Shown in pieces: positions 7,565 through 16,297 of a stretch of DNA of 16,791 nt (position 1 is the first letter of the stretch; the number at the start of each line of letters is the position of its first letter). A program made the position numbers and the translations under genes. The notes under the pieces are model-generated. The model did not search any database and had not been told where the DNA came from. It was given only the letters and a program-made list of their open reading frames with translations. This DNA comes from Pavlovales sp. CCMP2436. Lineage: Eukaryota > Haptophyta > Pavlovophyceae > Pavlovales. The DNA is taken from assembly GCA_026770615.1 (NCBI GenBank), contig MU631358.1, positions 74,111 through 90,901 on the forward strand, given 5' to 3'.

Positions 7565-10500
7565 TCATCTACGCGGCGTGCTGAAAAGCGTGTGAGATGC
7601 GCGCTCGGTCAGGCGCGTGAGCACGTAAAACTGGTGCGCGGAGAGAGCAAGGTGCTCCTCGCGCAGCTGGGTCGTGTCGCGCTGGGCGGTCGCTCGCTCG
7701 CCGACGCGCGACGCGCGGTTGCCAGCACGCGATGGCCCAGCCGTCTGTGGTGTCGCGCGCCCGCCACTCGCCTTGTCCGCCACCGCCTCCGCCTCCGCCT
7801 CCTTGCTGCACTCTTTGCCACCGTACTCGGCTTCTTTCTGCCAGCTCGACGCCTGCCAGATGGCCGCACGCGCCTCGCGAGTCGTCGCCGAGGCGCGCAG
7901 CCGCGCGCACACGGCCATCGTCGCGTGCGCGCGCAAGGCAAAAAAAGCGAGGGTGCGCCGTCGCACGCGCGCCGCCAGCTCGGACGCGCGCTCGACGGCG
8001 GCCGCGTGCACCTCGGCGAAGTTGGCGCGCCGCTCCGCCGCGGCGCACCCCTCCGCGGCAGCCGCGCGCGCCTGTGCCGAGAGCGCGCCGAGGGCCGAGC
8101 GTAACGCCCGGTCTCGAGCTCGCCTGGCGCTGAGTGCGTCGACGCGCGCCGCCTCGGCCGCCTCCGCGAGCTCCGCCGCCTTGGCCGCCGCACGCGCGAG
8201 CTCGGCACGTCCGCTCGCCATGGCGCCCTGTGCGATCGCCTGCGCCACGGCGCCGCGCGCCACGTCGACCGAGAGGGCCGCGTGCCGCCTCACCAGCAGC
8301 AGCTCGGCGGCCGCGCGCAGGCGTCCGCTTGCCATGGATCTCGTGCGCGCCTCGGCGGCGTCCAATTCCGCGTCCGCGTCCGCCAGCGCGCCGACGAGCG
8401 CCAGGCTGCAGGCGCGCTCGCGGCGCCCTGCCGCCATGCCCTGCGCGGCCGCTCCGACGCGCCACGCGCGCACCGCGACGCGCAGCGCTCCGCGGTGGGC
8501 GCCGCGCCGCTCGCCTGCAGTCTGCGCCCAGGCCGCGCGGCTGCGCATTAGGGCGACCACGCGAGCGAGCAGCGCCACCGCCTCCACCTCCGCCTGCGCG
8601 CACCTGCCGTCCGCGCGCGCGACGGCCGTGGCGTCGGCCTCGGCCTCAGCGAGAGCGGCGCACAGCGCGATGAGAGAGGTGCGCGCAGCGGCCTCGGCCG
8701 CGCGGCGGGCGGCGGCGGCGGCGGCGGCGGCGCGCCAACTGCCAAACGCCGAGCGCGGGATCACCTCGGCAGGCTCGCCGACGGCGCCACGCGCGCTTTC
8801 TCCTCGGCGCAGGCGCGCAGTCGCACGTGGCGAGGCGGTCGCGTAGAACAAGACGCCGCTGGCGCCGCTCGTTGCCTGCCGCTCGCGTGAGGCGGTCCAC
8901 GCCCGGCGCGCGAGCTCGGCGGGCGGCGCGGTCGGCGGCGTGCGCAGCAGCCGAACGTGGCCGTGCACGGAGGGGGCCGCTGCAGCGGCGAAGTCTGCTG
9001 CGAAATCGAACGTGCGCGAGAGCCCGCAACGCACCGGGGAGAGCGATCGCCACCCCTCAGCTGACCGCAGGTGCATCGCGTGCTCCTCGCTGTCAGCGTC
9101 GCTGTCAGCGTCGACGCCACCACTACGCCCGCCGCCGAGCGAGGCGGCAGCAGCGCGGGCAGCAAGCCTGCCGACAAGCTCGGCGGCGGTGACCTGCTCG
9201 CGCGCGGCCTCTGCAGCCTCCTCCAACCCACGCAACTCCTTGCCCAGCGTGCGCGCCGCGACGATCCCGCGCGCGCGATCGACGGACGCGGCGCGCACGG
9301 CCTCCTCAGCGCGCTCGGCGCCGCGCAGCGCGTCGGCCGCAGCGAGCATCACGTGCGCGTGGCGTAACCGCTCGGCGGCGCGCGCGGCATGCGACCACGC
9401 GCCGAGCGTTGCGCGCGCGAGTTGGGCGCTCTGGCGGCGGCGGGCGGAGCCGGCAAGCGCCTCGACGAGCGTTGGACGTGGCGGGCGGCGGGCAGGGTCG
9501 GGAGGCAGCGCGCGCAGCCGCCACGCGGCCACACGCCGGCGCCAGCGAGCAAGCGCGACTGCGGCAGCCCGCACGGCGGACTCGGCGGCGAGGACGGCGG
9601 CTGACGGGAAGATTGGCCGCCGCCCCCAGCGCGCCAACCTGCCGAGCGCGCCCACCCGCTGCCTCCTGCTGCAGAGGTGGGCACCCGCTACCGACAGTCT
9701 CGCCGCCGCGCAGTGCTCGCGCAGCCTCTGCAGCAGGCAACGTGCACGCCGCACGAGCCAGCGCGGGGCCAGCAGCGGTTGCGCCCGCGGCCGCGGCGCT
9801 AGGCGTGCTCGCCAACGGTTGAGGGCAGCACGGCGCCTGCGCTCGTCCGCCACGGCCGCGCTCAGCAGCTCGAGACCGCTTGGCGTCGGAGGCGGCGGCA
9901 GCGCGACCTCACGCACAAGCGCACGCCGGCTGTCGGCCGGGGCAAGCACGACCGAGCGCAGTCGGCGCGCGGCGGAGAACCGCGTCCACCTCGCGAGGCA
10001 GAGCGACAGGGCGTGCAGCAGAGCGGCGGCCACAAACAAGTGTGCCGGCAAGAACAGCTTGGCGCCCACGGCCCACCAGCGCCGCAGCCCAGTGACGCGT
10101 GCAGCCGAGCGCGAGTGCGCTGACGCATGCGCAAAATTCCGCACGGAGACTGCTTGCGCCGCTGCACCGGCCCGCCAGCAGCGTAGGGCGCACCCGCGCG
10201 CAGCGCGGCGCCAGGCGAGGCCCGCCCGCCGCGTGCGCTCCGCGCTAGCTCCCCGGCGCCCGGCCAGCTTGCGCAGGCGCTGGAGGGCCCGCCACACGCC
10301 AAGCCCGGCTGCTGCGCGTGTGTGGGCGGTGCTGCGCCAGCGGCGAACGTAAGCGCGCTGCCAGTGCGTGGCGGCGCGTCCGAGCGCGCGCCGCTCGAAG
10401 AGCTGGTCGGTCGACTCGTCAAATGCCGGATCTGGACCCGCCGTTGCTGCCTCCTGCTGCTCTCGCATCGTGCCCAGCGCGCGCGCCAACCTGGCCATGT

Positions 10501-10735
10501 CACAATCAGCAGGCGCCTGCGCTAGGATAGGCTCAGCAGCCGCCTGTGCTGGCACCAGGGTAGACTCAGGAGCCGTCTGCGCCAGGGCAGGCGCAGACCT
10601 GGACGCCGCCTGTGTCAGCGGTGGCAGCGGTTGCGGCGGTGGCGGCGCAGGCAGCAGCGACGGGGCCGGCAGCGGCGGGGGCGGAGGTGGCAGCGGCAGC
10701 GACGGTGGCGGCTGTGGCAGCGACAGCGGCGGCAT
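7565..10735 (-). CDS. Large Ala/Arg-rich Trp-repeat protein, possibly Sfi1-like or centrosomal
   Basis: An unbroken 1056-residue frame from the ATG at 10735 to the TGA at 7565. The first 40 residues are Pro-rich. From about 125 to 450 the chain is basic and helical, with Trp residues in settings such as HWQRAYVRRW, VWRALQRLR, AWRRAARG, RCWRAG, NRWRARLA, LARWRRRVAAWRLR and GAWSHAARAAERLRHAH. This W-anchored pattern recalls Sfi1/centrin-binding repeats, although spacing is irregular. A hydrophobic stretch lies near 227-250. From 450 onward it is Ala/Glu/Arg-rich with coiled-coil character, ending QFYVLTRLTERASHTLFSTPRR. GC content is far above the flanks. No catalytic motif is seen. An ATG-less in-frame extension reaches a TAA near 10815, so an upstream exon is possible. 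Reality of the frame is supported by length and order of composition; function is an inference. Confidence 0.6.
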   Translation of the reverse strand: MPPLSLPQPPPSLPLPPPPPPLPAPSLLPAPPPPQPLPPLTQAASRSAPALAQTAPESTLVPAQAAAEPILAQAPADCDMARLARALGTMREQQEAATAGPDPAFDESTDQLFERRALGRAATHWQRAYVRRWRSTAHTRAAAGLGVWRALQRLRKLAGRRGASAERTRRAGLAWRRAARGCALRCWRAGAAAQAVSVRNFAHASAHSRSAARVTGLRRWWAVGAKLFLPAHLFVAAALLHALSLCLARWTRFSAARRLRSVVLAPADSRRALVREVALPPPPTPSGLELLSAAVADERRRRAALNRWRARLAPRPRAQPLLAPRWLVRRARCLLQRLREHCAAARLSVAGAHLCSRRQRVGALGRLARWGRRPIFPSAAVLAAESAVRAAAVALARWRRRVAAWRLRALPPDPARRPPRPTLVEALAGSARRRQSAQLARATLGAWSHAARAAERLRHAHVMLAAADALRGAERAEEAVRAASVDRARGIVAARTLGKELRGLEEAAEAAREQVTAAELVGRLAARAAAASLGGGRSGGVDADSDADSEEHAMHLRSAEGWRSLSPVRCGLSRTFDFAADFAAAAAPSVHGHVRLLRTPPTAPPAELARRAWTASRERQATSGASGVLFYATASPRATARLRRGESARGAVGEPAEVIPRSAFGSWRAAAAAAAARRAAEAAARTSLIALCAALAEAEADATAVARADGRCAQAEVEAVALLARVVALMRSRAAWAQTAGERRGAHRGALRVAVRAWRVGAAAQGMAAGRRERACSLALVGALADADAELDAAEARTRSMASGRLRAAAELLLVRRHAALSVDVARGAVAQAIAQGAMASGRAELARAAAKAAELAEAAEAARVDALSARRARDRALRSALGALSAQARAAAAEGCAAAERRANFAEVHAAAVERASELAARVRRRTLAFFALRAHATMAVCARLRASATTREARAAIWQASSWQKEAEYGGKECSKEAEAEAVADKASGGRATPQTAGPSRAGNRASRVGERATAQRDTTQLREEHLALSAHQFYVLTRLTERASHTLFSTPRR

Positions 10736-11374
10736 TCTCTTCGGCAAGACCTCCTTGGCCAACACTCCGATCAGAGGACGGCCGCCATCGTTCGAAAGTG
10801 AAACCGTTTACTGTTTCACTTTCCCCATCCTCAAAATCGCTCTCCCCCCTGGAGAGCCAGAACAGGCAATTCCGCGTTGGCTGCGAAGATGAAAAACAGG
10901 CAAACTGCTCGCAACGAAAGCGGCAAAGGAGCCGGAGGCGAGGTGGCAACGGCGGCAGAGATGGTGGAGGCGGAGATGACCACCGCTATGCATGTCCCCA
11001 AGCACGCGACCCGCTCTACCGCCCACACATAAATTAAAAAGCAAAGTATATGAAATAGTTCGTCAGATGTATTACGTATAAATGTATAGCTTTACCGGCA
11101 ACCCACTGAGATGGGCAACGGAGCGAGCAGCCGCCGCTAGAGGCAAAACGATCAGCGGCCATGCTATTTTACTACAATATTTTGTTATTATTTTATTAAA
11201 TAACACTGAACAAGTTAACTGCTACTCCGGGCGTGAAGTGTGGTGCTAGTCCGCACCTGGGGCACGGAGCCCGACGGCGATACCCCAGGCGGACGTCACC
11301 TGGGGCAAACAAAATGTCCGTGACAATACCCGAGGGTAGACCCACCTCCTCCTGCGGTCTATTGTATACAGAAT
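10736..11374. other. 5' spacer of the large gene and AT-rich region
   Basis: Includes a short palindrome at 10799-10820 (GTGAAAC and GTTTCAC arms). Overlapping minus-strand frames (10808-11044, 10740-10949) could hold an upstream exon of the large gene, but no splice junction stands out. The motif CCTGGGGCA recurs near 11266 and 11300, with its reverse complement between. Nothing else is recognised. Confidence 0.5.
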
Positions 11375-11500
11375 CATCGGCACGCGCGGTGGCGCCCAAG
11401 CCAGCGCAGCCGACTAAGGTACGCAGCAGGCAATGGGCGACGTAGCGCTCAGACCAGCAAAACATTCAGAACAGTCAGACGCCAGCTTGAATCCCTATCA
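11375..11500 (-). repeat. Dispersed repeat R1, full-length 126-bp copy
   Basis: Reverse-oriented and collinear with 4411-4536 over the whole 126 bases, with only a few substitutions. At 11505-11535 a further partial start (GAATCCCTATCATAAG on the plus strand) follows, so the element's 5' end is partly duplicated. Confidence 0.9.
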
Positions 11501-12073
11501 GTCAGTATACAGAATCCCTATCATAAGTATACAGCACACGGGTTCATGCGCTTTCTATGCGGGCTCTCAAAATCGGATATCAGATATCACTTTCTAAGGT
11601 ATTTTGCATTGTAACCCCTACTCCCATGTTTAGATGGGTGGGTGTGCTCCTTTGTGATGGACTATCGTAGACGAACCACAAGGGAACGTAAATTGATTTC
11701 TTCTTATAAAAAAACCTCTTCAAAGACGTTTCTCTCCTCCTGACGCGTCAGGGTCCTACATTTTGCCTGTGGACATACCGTGGAGCTCCTACCCTTTTTA
11801 TCCCACACGTCTTGTGGGCCGCAGGCTGAGGCGCGCATACGAGAGGGACGCGTGGACGCATCTGGAGGAATGTCGTCGCCAAGTATGACCAGTCAGTGAT
11901 GCCTGATTTCTCGAGGTGAGGATGTTTCCGCTCTTTCTGCTGCGACGAGTTATCGCAACGGGACAACTTAATTAGTTATCAGGAAAGTGGTGAAATGAGA
12001 GTCGTTGGTGATATCGAGAGTAGCAACAGCAAGCCCACAGTCATAAATCCGAGATAAATGTTTATATACTCGT
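11501..12073. other. Spacer without a recognised gene
   Basis: Mixed-composition sequence with AT-rich stretches. A 72-codon minus frame at 11748-11966 encodes a peptide beginning MSRCDNSSQQKERKHPHLEK, not similar to any family I recognise and without splice support. Confidence 0.5.
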
Positions 12074-12167
12074 AATTTATTCCGCTCGAGTCCTCTCATC
12101 GTTGTCGGTTCATAACGACGTCACTTTCGCAAGTGAATCCGCCGTTCCAACAGGTCTTCAGCTGTGC
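12074..12167 (+). repeat. Dispersed repeat R2, left inverted copy
   Basis: About 94 bases, AATTTATTCCGCTCGAGTCC through CATAACGACGTCACTTTCGC to CAGGTCTTCAGCTGTGC. It is the reverse complement of 13782-13885 with only a few substitutions in the outer 70 bases. The right copy has a short duplication of CAGGTCTTC. Confidence 0.9.
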
Positions 12168-12326
12168 CTGAGCTGCTTGACCACCACTGAAAAGAATTAC
12201 ATTGTTGAGTTGCCGGACACGCCGAAGTCCTTGCCACATTGTCGTCGCTGCCACCGCCTTCCATGTGCCGTTGTCTTCCTCGTCCCAGCCGCCCACGTTC
12301 AACTTCCACCACAGCTTGCCGTCTCC
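12096..12326 (-). pseudogene. Unrecognised coding-like fragment ending in the R2 repeat
   Basis: A 76-codon open frame begins after an in-frame TAA at 12327-12329 and lacks an ATG near its start. Its composition looks protein-like, with LWWKLNVGGWDEEDNGTWKA, then TTMWQGLRRVRQLNN, ending NGGFTCESDVVMNRQR before TGA. The last part lies in R2. The other R2 copy (plus strand, to 13863) encodes nearly the same end but has an in-frame TGA at 13810-13812. It may be the last exon of a repeated or mobile gene; family unknown. Confidence 0.35.
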
Positions 12327-12475
12327 TTATCTCGAGCTGCTGCGGCTGCCGCTGCCACCGTTCCCATCACCACCACGCCCACACCCTAACTCTCACCTTT
12401 CCCCTCTCCAGTGTAAGCTCGTCCTTGCGCTCGTACTTACATAATGATGCACTGAGCGTCCGCTCTATACCATAA

Positions 12476-12660
12476 CCCCCCCCCCCCACACACACACACA
12501 CATTCTGTACTTACCCCCCACCCCCCCACCTCCACTCTACATGCACCCTCACACACTCACTCATCATCCACCCGTATAACCCGAAACCTCTCTCTCTCTC
12601 TTTCTTTCTCTCTCTCTCGATCTCGCTCACGCTCTCGCTGACGCTCTCTTTCCATCTCTT
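12476..12660. repeat. C-run, CA and CT microsatellites
   Basis: A C12 run (12476-12487) leads into a (CA)n tract to about 12502, then C-rich sequence, then a CT-rich tract from about 12588 to 12660. The CT tract directly abuts the stop of the isocitrate lyase remnant, replacing where the rest of that gene should be. Confidence 0.9.
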
Positions 12661-12664
12661 GCAT

Positions 12665-13339
12665 CTACACTAGGACCTGCGAGACAGCGACGGGGGCGGT
12701 GAGAGAGGGACGGGGGCAAGTCAGCGCGGGCGGATGGGGCAACGCAGGCGATAGGGGGAGAGCGGGCGGGTTGGCGCGCACCTTGCCGCCCATGTGCCCG
12801 CACTTCTTGGTGCCGTGCGCCTGATCCTCGATGAACATCTTCATCAGCTTCATCGTCGCGTTCGGCGTAATGATGTCGGGGATCTGGACCATGTTACCCG
12901 ATCGGATGGCCGCCTCCATCAGCCGGCAGTCGTGCTGCTGAAGCTGGTCCACCTTGTTGGGCACCGTGTCCTTGGGGTAGTCGGCTAAGTCGGGCCTCGG
13001 CTGCCAGCCCGAGACGTAGATGGAGGTGAGCTTGGGCGCCATCGTCACGGTCTGCACCGGGTCGAGCGCACCGTATGTCCGTGAGTGGCCGCCCGTCTTC
13101 TTGCACTCGACGAGCGTCGCGTGCAGCTTCTTGGCCATCAGGTCGGACACGTAGGTCTGCGAGAGCGAGCCGCGGAGCGCGACGACGTCCTCCAAGGACG
13201 TGTACGGGGAGAACAAGCGCGGCTCGGCCCACCAGCGGTCGACGGCGCTGTACTCAGCCGCGATGTTGGGGACCGTCGGCTTGATGCGCGGCATGGCGCC
13301 AGCGGTGCGGAGCATGGAGCGCGAGGCGGCCTTCATCAT
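12665..13339 (-). pseudogene. Truncated isocitrate lyase with internal gaps
   Basis: Clear isocitrate lyase blocks occur in order: AVDRWWAEPR, EDVVALRGSLSQTY, KTGGHSRTYGALDPVQ, IYVSGWQ, PDLADYPKDTVPNKVDQL, NATMKLMKMFI, EDQAHGTKKCGHMGGK. The enzyme splits isocitrate to glyoxylate and succinate. An intron (12677-12781, 105 nt, GT..AG) interrupts GGK and VLV exactly where the family reads GGKVLV; the next codon is TAG (12665-12667), followed by MQE-like sequence and a CT microsatellite. About 60% of the enzyme is thus missing. The first part also lacks segments the family always has: the loop after SGWQ, a few residues after KVDQL, the metal-binding ADxxxGxGG block before NATMK, and about nine residues between MFI and EDQ. 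The KKCGH catalytic cysteine loop remains. The N-terminus (MMKAASRSMLRTAG) resembles a mitochondrial presequence. Not an active enzyme. Confidence 0.9.
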
Positions 13340-13781
13340 CACGCGGCGGATGCTGTGTCACTCGGATGCCGCAGCGATTGCTCGGGGACGGACATAGATT
13401 GTCGGGGACTCGGTTTTTCAATCAGAGCGGCGATTTGAGAAACTAGGGATCCAGTTGCAAGTGTAAACACCCGCTTGTCTTATGTGCACCCGGAAGTGTA
13501 GACACCCCGATCAGGTCTTACATACACACACCGGTATTTCGTGATCCATGGAGGAGGTAAATTTAAAAAGCCTCTGATGCGGCCTGAGCCTGAAAAGGGG
13601 GCAGTAGAATATGCCTAATGTAACTACTACCCGGTTGTACGATGCATTAATATTGCTGCTGATACATACAATAATTACACAAAGTTTTTACCACGGTGAT
13701 GTTATAGTTGTTATATTATTGGGTTCGTGAATAGAGCGATTTTAAATCTACGGTAGAGGAGTCAGCGCCGAGAATCTGTGC

Positions 13782-13885
13782 GCAGCTGAAGACCTGGGGA
13801 AGACCTGCTTGAAACGGCAGATTCACTTGCGAAAGTGACGTCGTTATGAACCGACGACGATGAGTGGACTCGAGCGGAATAAATT
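13782..13885 (-). repeat. Dispersed repeat R2, right inverted copy
   Basis: Reverse complement of 12074-12167, with a duplicated CAGGTCTTC segment that adds about ten bases. Together the copies enclose 1.6 kb holding the isocitrate lyase remnant. No target-site duplication is evident just outside the pair. Confidence 0.9.
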
Positions 13886-13991
13886 CTATATAGTAATCTG
13901 TAACCATCGTGCATTCGCTAGGATTTCACCACCAACCTCACCTCTACCACCACCATCCCTGCTGCCAGGACTAACGTCTGACGTCAACCAT

Positions 13992-14034
13992 GTCAGTGAG
14001 TGAACAACACCTGTTGAACCATGCTGAGCCGCTA
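13992..14034 (+). repeat. Dispersed repeat R3, first copy
   Basis: Forty-three bases starting GTCAGTGAGTGAACAACACC and ending GCTGAGCCGCTA. It is identical to 16255-16297 except for one C/T difference. The flanks are unrelated apart from A/T richness. Confidence 0.9.
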
Positions 14035-14745
14035 TATATATAATCACCGTAAACTCTTAAAAAAATCGCTTAAGAAATCGAGCCTTTTTAAGCCCTTCAT
14101 TAGTAATATAAGCAACGTTAACCATTGTGTGTCATTTGCTAAGAAACTGAGCCTCAGTCTTAACATCGCTATTCTTTTAGTCCGCGATTCCGTGTAGTCG
14201 CGTTAAAAGAACCATTAAAAGTAGCCGTTATTGCTCGTGTGCCGCCTTGTTTGCCGGCTCTTAGAATCTGCCTCAGGGCCCCAGGGGGAGGAAATATCCG
14301 CGAAAAAAAATTCATCGCAGATTTTTTCAGGCCTTTTTTAAGCCATTCTATTTCAAGGCCCGCATTTTTTTCTTCGTATTTTATTGGTGACCCCGCGCTC
14401 GCCAAGTTCCCGTGCGCCCGGCCGCCGCAGCTACGCGCGCACGCTCGACACAGTTCGAAAATACAATATCGTAGTTAGTTTGTGATTAACTATACGACGA
14501 AGTTAGTTACATTGGCCATAACTCCTGGCCAATAGCTCCATTGGCTCTTAAAAATTGTCTATATGTTCATTAGGGCCGTGCGCATCAATTGAGCCTGTAA
14601 ACGCGCATGATGCGTCCGTTCTGCACCTCGGTCAGAAACTGTCATTGCAATCTGAAATCCGACCAATCGCACTCACGGCACGCCATTCTCTTCTGCAAGC
14701 CCTCCTCCTCGACTAAATCTTCCGCCTCCTCCTCGACCGAGTAGC

Positions 14746-14780
14746 CGTGCGTGTGTGTGTGTGCGTGCGTGCGTGTGTGT
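14746..14780. repeat. GT-rich microsatellite
   Basis: Alternating GTGT and GTGC units over about 35 bases, upstream of the SAP-like gene. Confidence 0.9.
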
Positions 14781-14830
14781 CGATCGATGGACGCCGTCCT
14801 TCTTGAACCAAGGGGGATAAAAATACCTTG

Positions 14831-14858
14831 TTGAAACCGTCACTTTGAAACCGTCACT
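14831..14858 (+). promoter_or_regulatory. Tandem 14-mer upstream of the SAP-like gene
   Basis: TTGAAACCGTCACT occurs twice with no gap, ending 90 bp before the ATG at 14949. The position fits a proximal promoter or 5' UTR element, but function is inferred from position only. Confidence 0.4.
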
Positions 14859-14948
14859 CGAACTCCGAGCTGAGCGGGTGCGCATCGCAACGCCCGCTCG
14901 AGTGAAGAACAGTGAACACGTTGCGTCGCGGCTCGGAGCGCGACGGCC

Positions 14949-15473
14949 ATGGCGGCCCCAGGCGGCCCCGACCCGGAGGAACGTGTCACGATCCGCGTCA
15001 CCTGGCGCAGCATGGCTGGCATAATGAACGGTGCGACCGCGCTGTTCGTGGTATCACGCGCGCTCAAGGTGTCGCAGCTCGCGCTGCTGCCGCCGCCGGT
15101 GAGCGTGCGGCAAGCGCAGGTGGATCTGAGCGAGAATGCAGTTGGCGTGGTCGATGCCGGTCAGCAGCTGGACAGCGCAAAAACGCTGGACCAGCTGCTC
15201 GCGCAGCGGCCCGCAGACGAAACGGAGCCGATCAATCTCGAGCTGATGCCAGTCGCCCTAATCGCCAAACTCAACGGCGCGTTCGGGCTCGCGCCCGTGC
15301 CCTACGTGCCCTCCGTGTCAACGCGGCACATGACGAGCGTCCAGCTCGTCGAGTTCCTCAGGGCGCACGGAATTGAGCCGCCACTCGGCTTCAACACATC
15401 TCGCGCGGTGCTCCGAGAGATGGTCGCGGCGAAGGAGGCGGCGGCGCCAGCTCCAACATGGGGCTCCAGATAG
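14949..15473 (+). CDS. Small protein with SAP-like C-terminal motif
   Basis: A single-exon frame of 174 residues. The ATG lies in a favourable context (GGCCATGGCG) and is the first in frame. Residues 12-40 form a mixed hydrophobic segment (VTIRVTWRSMAGIMNGATAL). Residues 50-95 are Gln/Asp-rich and helical. Residues 129-160 (TSVQLVEFLRAHGIEPPLGF, then LREMV) fit the two-helix pattern of a SAP domain, which binds DNA or RNA in other proteins. The last 14 residues are Ala/Pro-rich, ending WGSR before TAG. GC-rich, coding-like codon use contrasts with the AT-rich flanks. The SAP assignment is by pattern only. It could also be an exon of a larger gene. Confidence 0.55.
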   Translation: MAAPGGPDPEERVTIRVTWRSMAGIMNGATALFVVSRALKVSQLALLPPPVSVRQAQVDLSENAVGVVDAGQQLDSAKTLDQLLAQRPADETEPINLELMPVALIAKLNGAFGLAPVPYVPSVSTRHMTSVQLVEFLRAHGIEPPLGFNTSRAVLREMVAAKEAAAPAPTWGSR

Positions 15474-15718
15474 GATGCTGGGGCCGACCACCCGAATCAC
15501 GATGCACGGCGGAGACACCATGGCATAGAGTCCTGCGCAAGCCGCAAGGCGCGCAGAAAATACGAGAGCCACGCATCACGCACGCATCACGGGGCGATCG
15601 CGGTGCATTAGTTACTAAATAGTTCCAGTTTGAATATCGGCTACGATTTCCGGCGCCCTGCTCGATCTCAGCTTCAGTCTCAGACATGTCACCTCTTGCA
15701 CACTGCTGAGCCACTGAT
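15474..15718. other. 3' spacer of the SAP-like gene
   Basis: No gene recognised. CACGCATCACG is directly repeated near 15573-15592. The region becomes AT-rich toward the microsatellite. Confidence 0.5.
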
Positions 15719-15744
15719 ATACGTATATATATATATTTATATAC

Positions 15745-15798
<54 letters not shown>
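15719..15798. repeat. (TA)n and (AAT)n microsatellite
   Basis: About 55 bases of TATA with two ACG interruptions, followed by about eight AAT units. Confidence 0.95.
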
Positions 15799-15980
15799 TC
15801 TAACTCTTTTTTAATGTTTAAAATACTATTATTCTTAATGTCATAATGCCACTTCTACCGCCTGGGGCGCAATTTCTGCGTCCAGGTGGCCCCGGGTCTA
15901 TCAGCGTCTGAGCGTCACTCTGTTGAGTGTCAGTGTCACCTTGCGGTGATACCAAAACGCCGACTGAGCTCCGAAGCAGG

Positions 15981-16165
15981 CTATTTCGTTTCGGGTTTGG
16001 TTGAAGATAGGTTCCACTGCATCAGTGTCTCGCCCCACGCAGCGACGCGGTACACATTGCGCCGCATGACAGTGTAAGTCATCGGGAAGCCCATTGCAAT
16101 GCTGGCGCATGCCCGCAGATACCAGTTGCGAGGTGGCGAGTCGTCGGGCCGAGGGTTGTCAAATC
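15981..16165 (-). CDS. Possible orphan exon, unrecognised
   Basis: On the minus strand a good acceptor (CAAGCTCAG) just before 16165 opens a frame reading LRFDNPRPDDSPPRNWYLRA, then CASIAMGFPMTYTVMRRNVY and AAWGETLMQWN, ending at a TAG at 15981. The composition is protein-like but no family is recognised. No partner exon with a matching donor was found upstream before the R1 and R3 repeats. It may be a gene remnant. Confidence 0.25.
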
Positions 16166-16197
16166 GCAGCACTGAGCTTGTATAACTTACATATTTA

Positions 16198-16235
16198 TGA
16201 TAGGGATTCAAGCTGGCGTCTGACTGTTCTGAATG
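16198..16235 (+). repeat. Dispersed repeat R1, core-only copy
   Basis: The 38-nt core from TGATAGGGATTC to CTGAATG. It is flanked by AACTTACATA before and AACTTATGTA after, which are near-matches of each other. Confidence 0.85.
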
Positions 16236-16254
16236 TAACTTATGTATCATTTAA

Positions 16255-16297
16255 GTCAGTGAGTGAATAACACCTGTTGAACCATGCTGAGCCGCTA
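16255..16297 (+). repeat. Dispersed repeat R3, second copy
   Basis: Forty-two of 43 bases match 13992-14034. It starts 19 bp after an R1 core copy. Confidence 0.9.

Larger units (their letters stand above)
13886..14948. other. Spacer upstream of the SAP-like gene
   Basis: AT-rich sequence with T-runs and A-runs (14060-14390) and no recognised gene. Nearer the gene are an ATTGGCC/GGCCAAT inverted pair (about 14513-14534), further CCAAT motifs (for example near 14663), a GT-rich microsatellite and a tandem 14-mer. These could form a promoter region. Confidence 0.5.

Noticed and set aside
7674..10352. Long plus-strand open frames (390 and 470 codons) opposite the large minus-strand gene
   Set aside because: They are Arg/Ala/Ser-rich shadows of GC-rich coding sequence, lack any domain, and the minus frame spans the whole region without a break.
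10612..11037. 141-codon Ala-rich plus frame
   Set aside because: It is antisense to the Pro-rich start of the large gene and reflects its GC-rich triplet repeats.
12665..12781. Read-through of the isocitrate lyase frame into a Pro-rich tail
   Set aside because: That segment is the 105-nt intron, which happens to be a multiple of three and stop-free. The proper junction gives GGKVLV.
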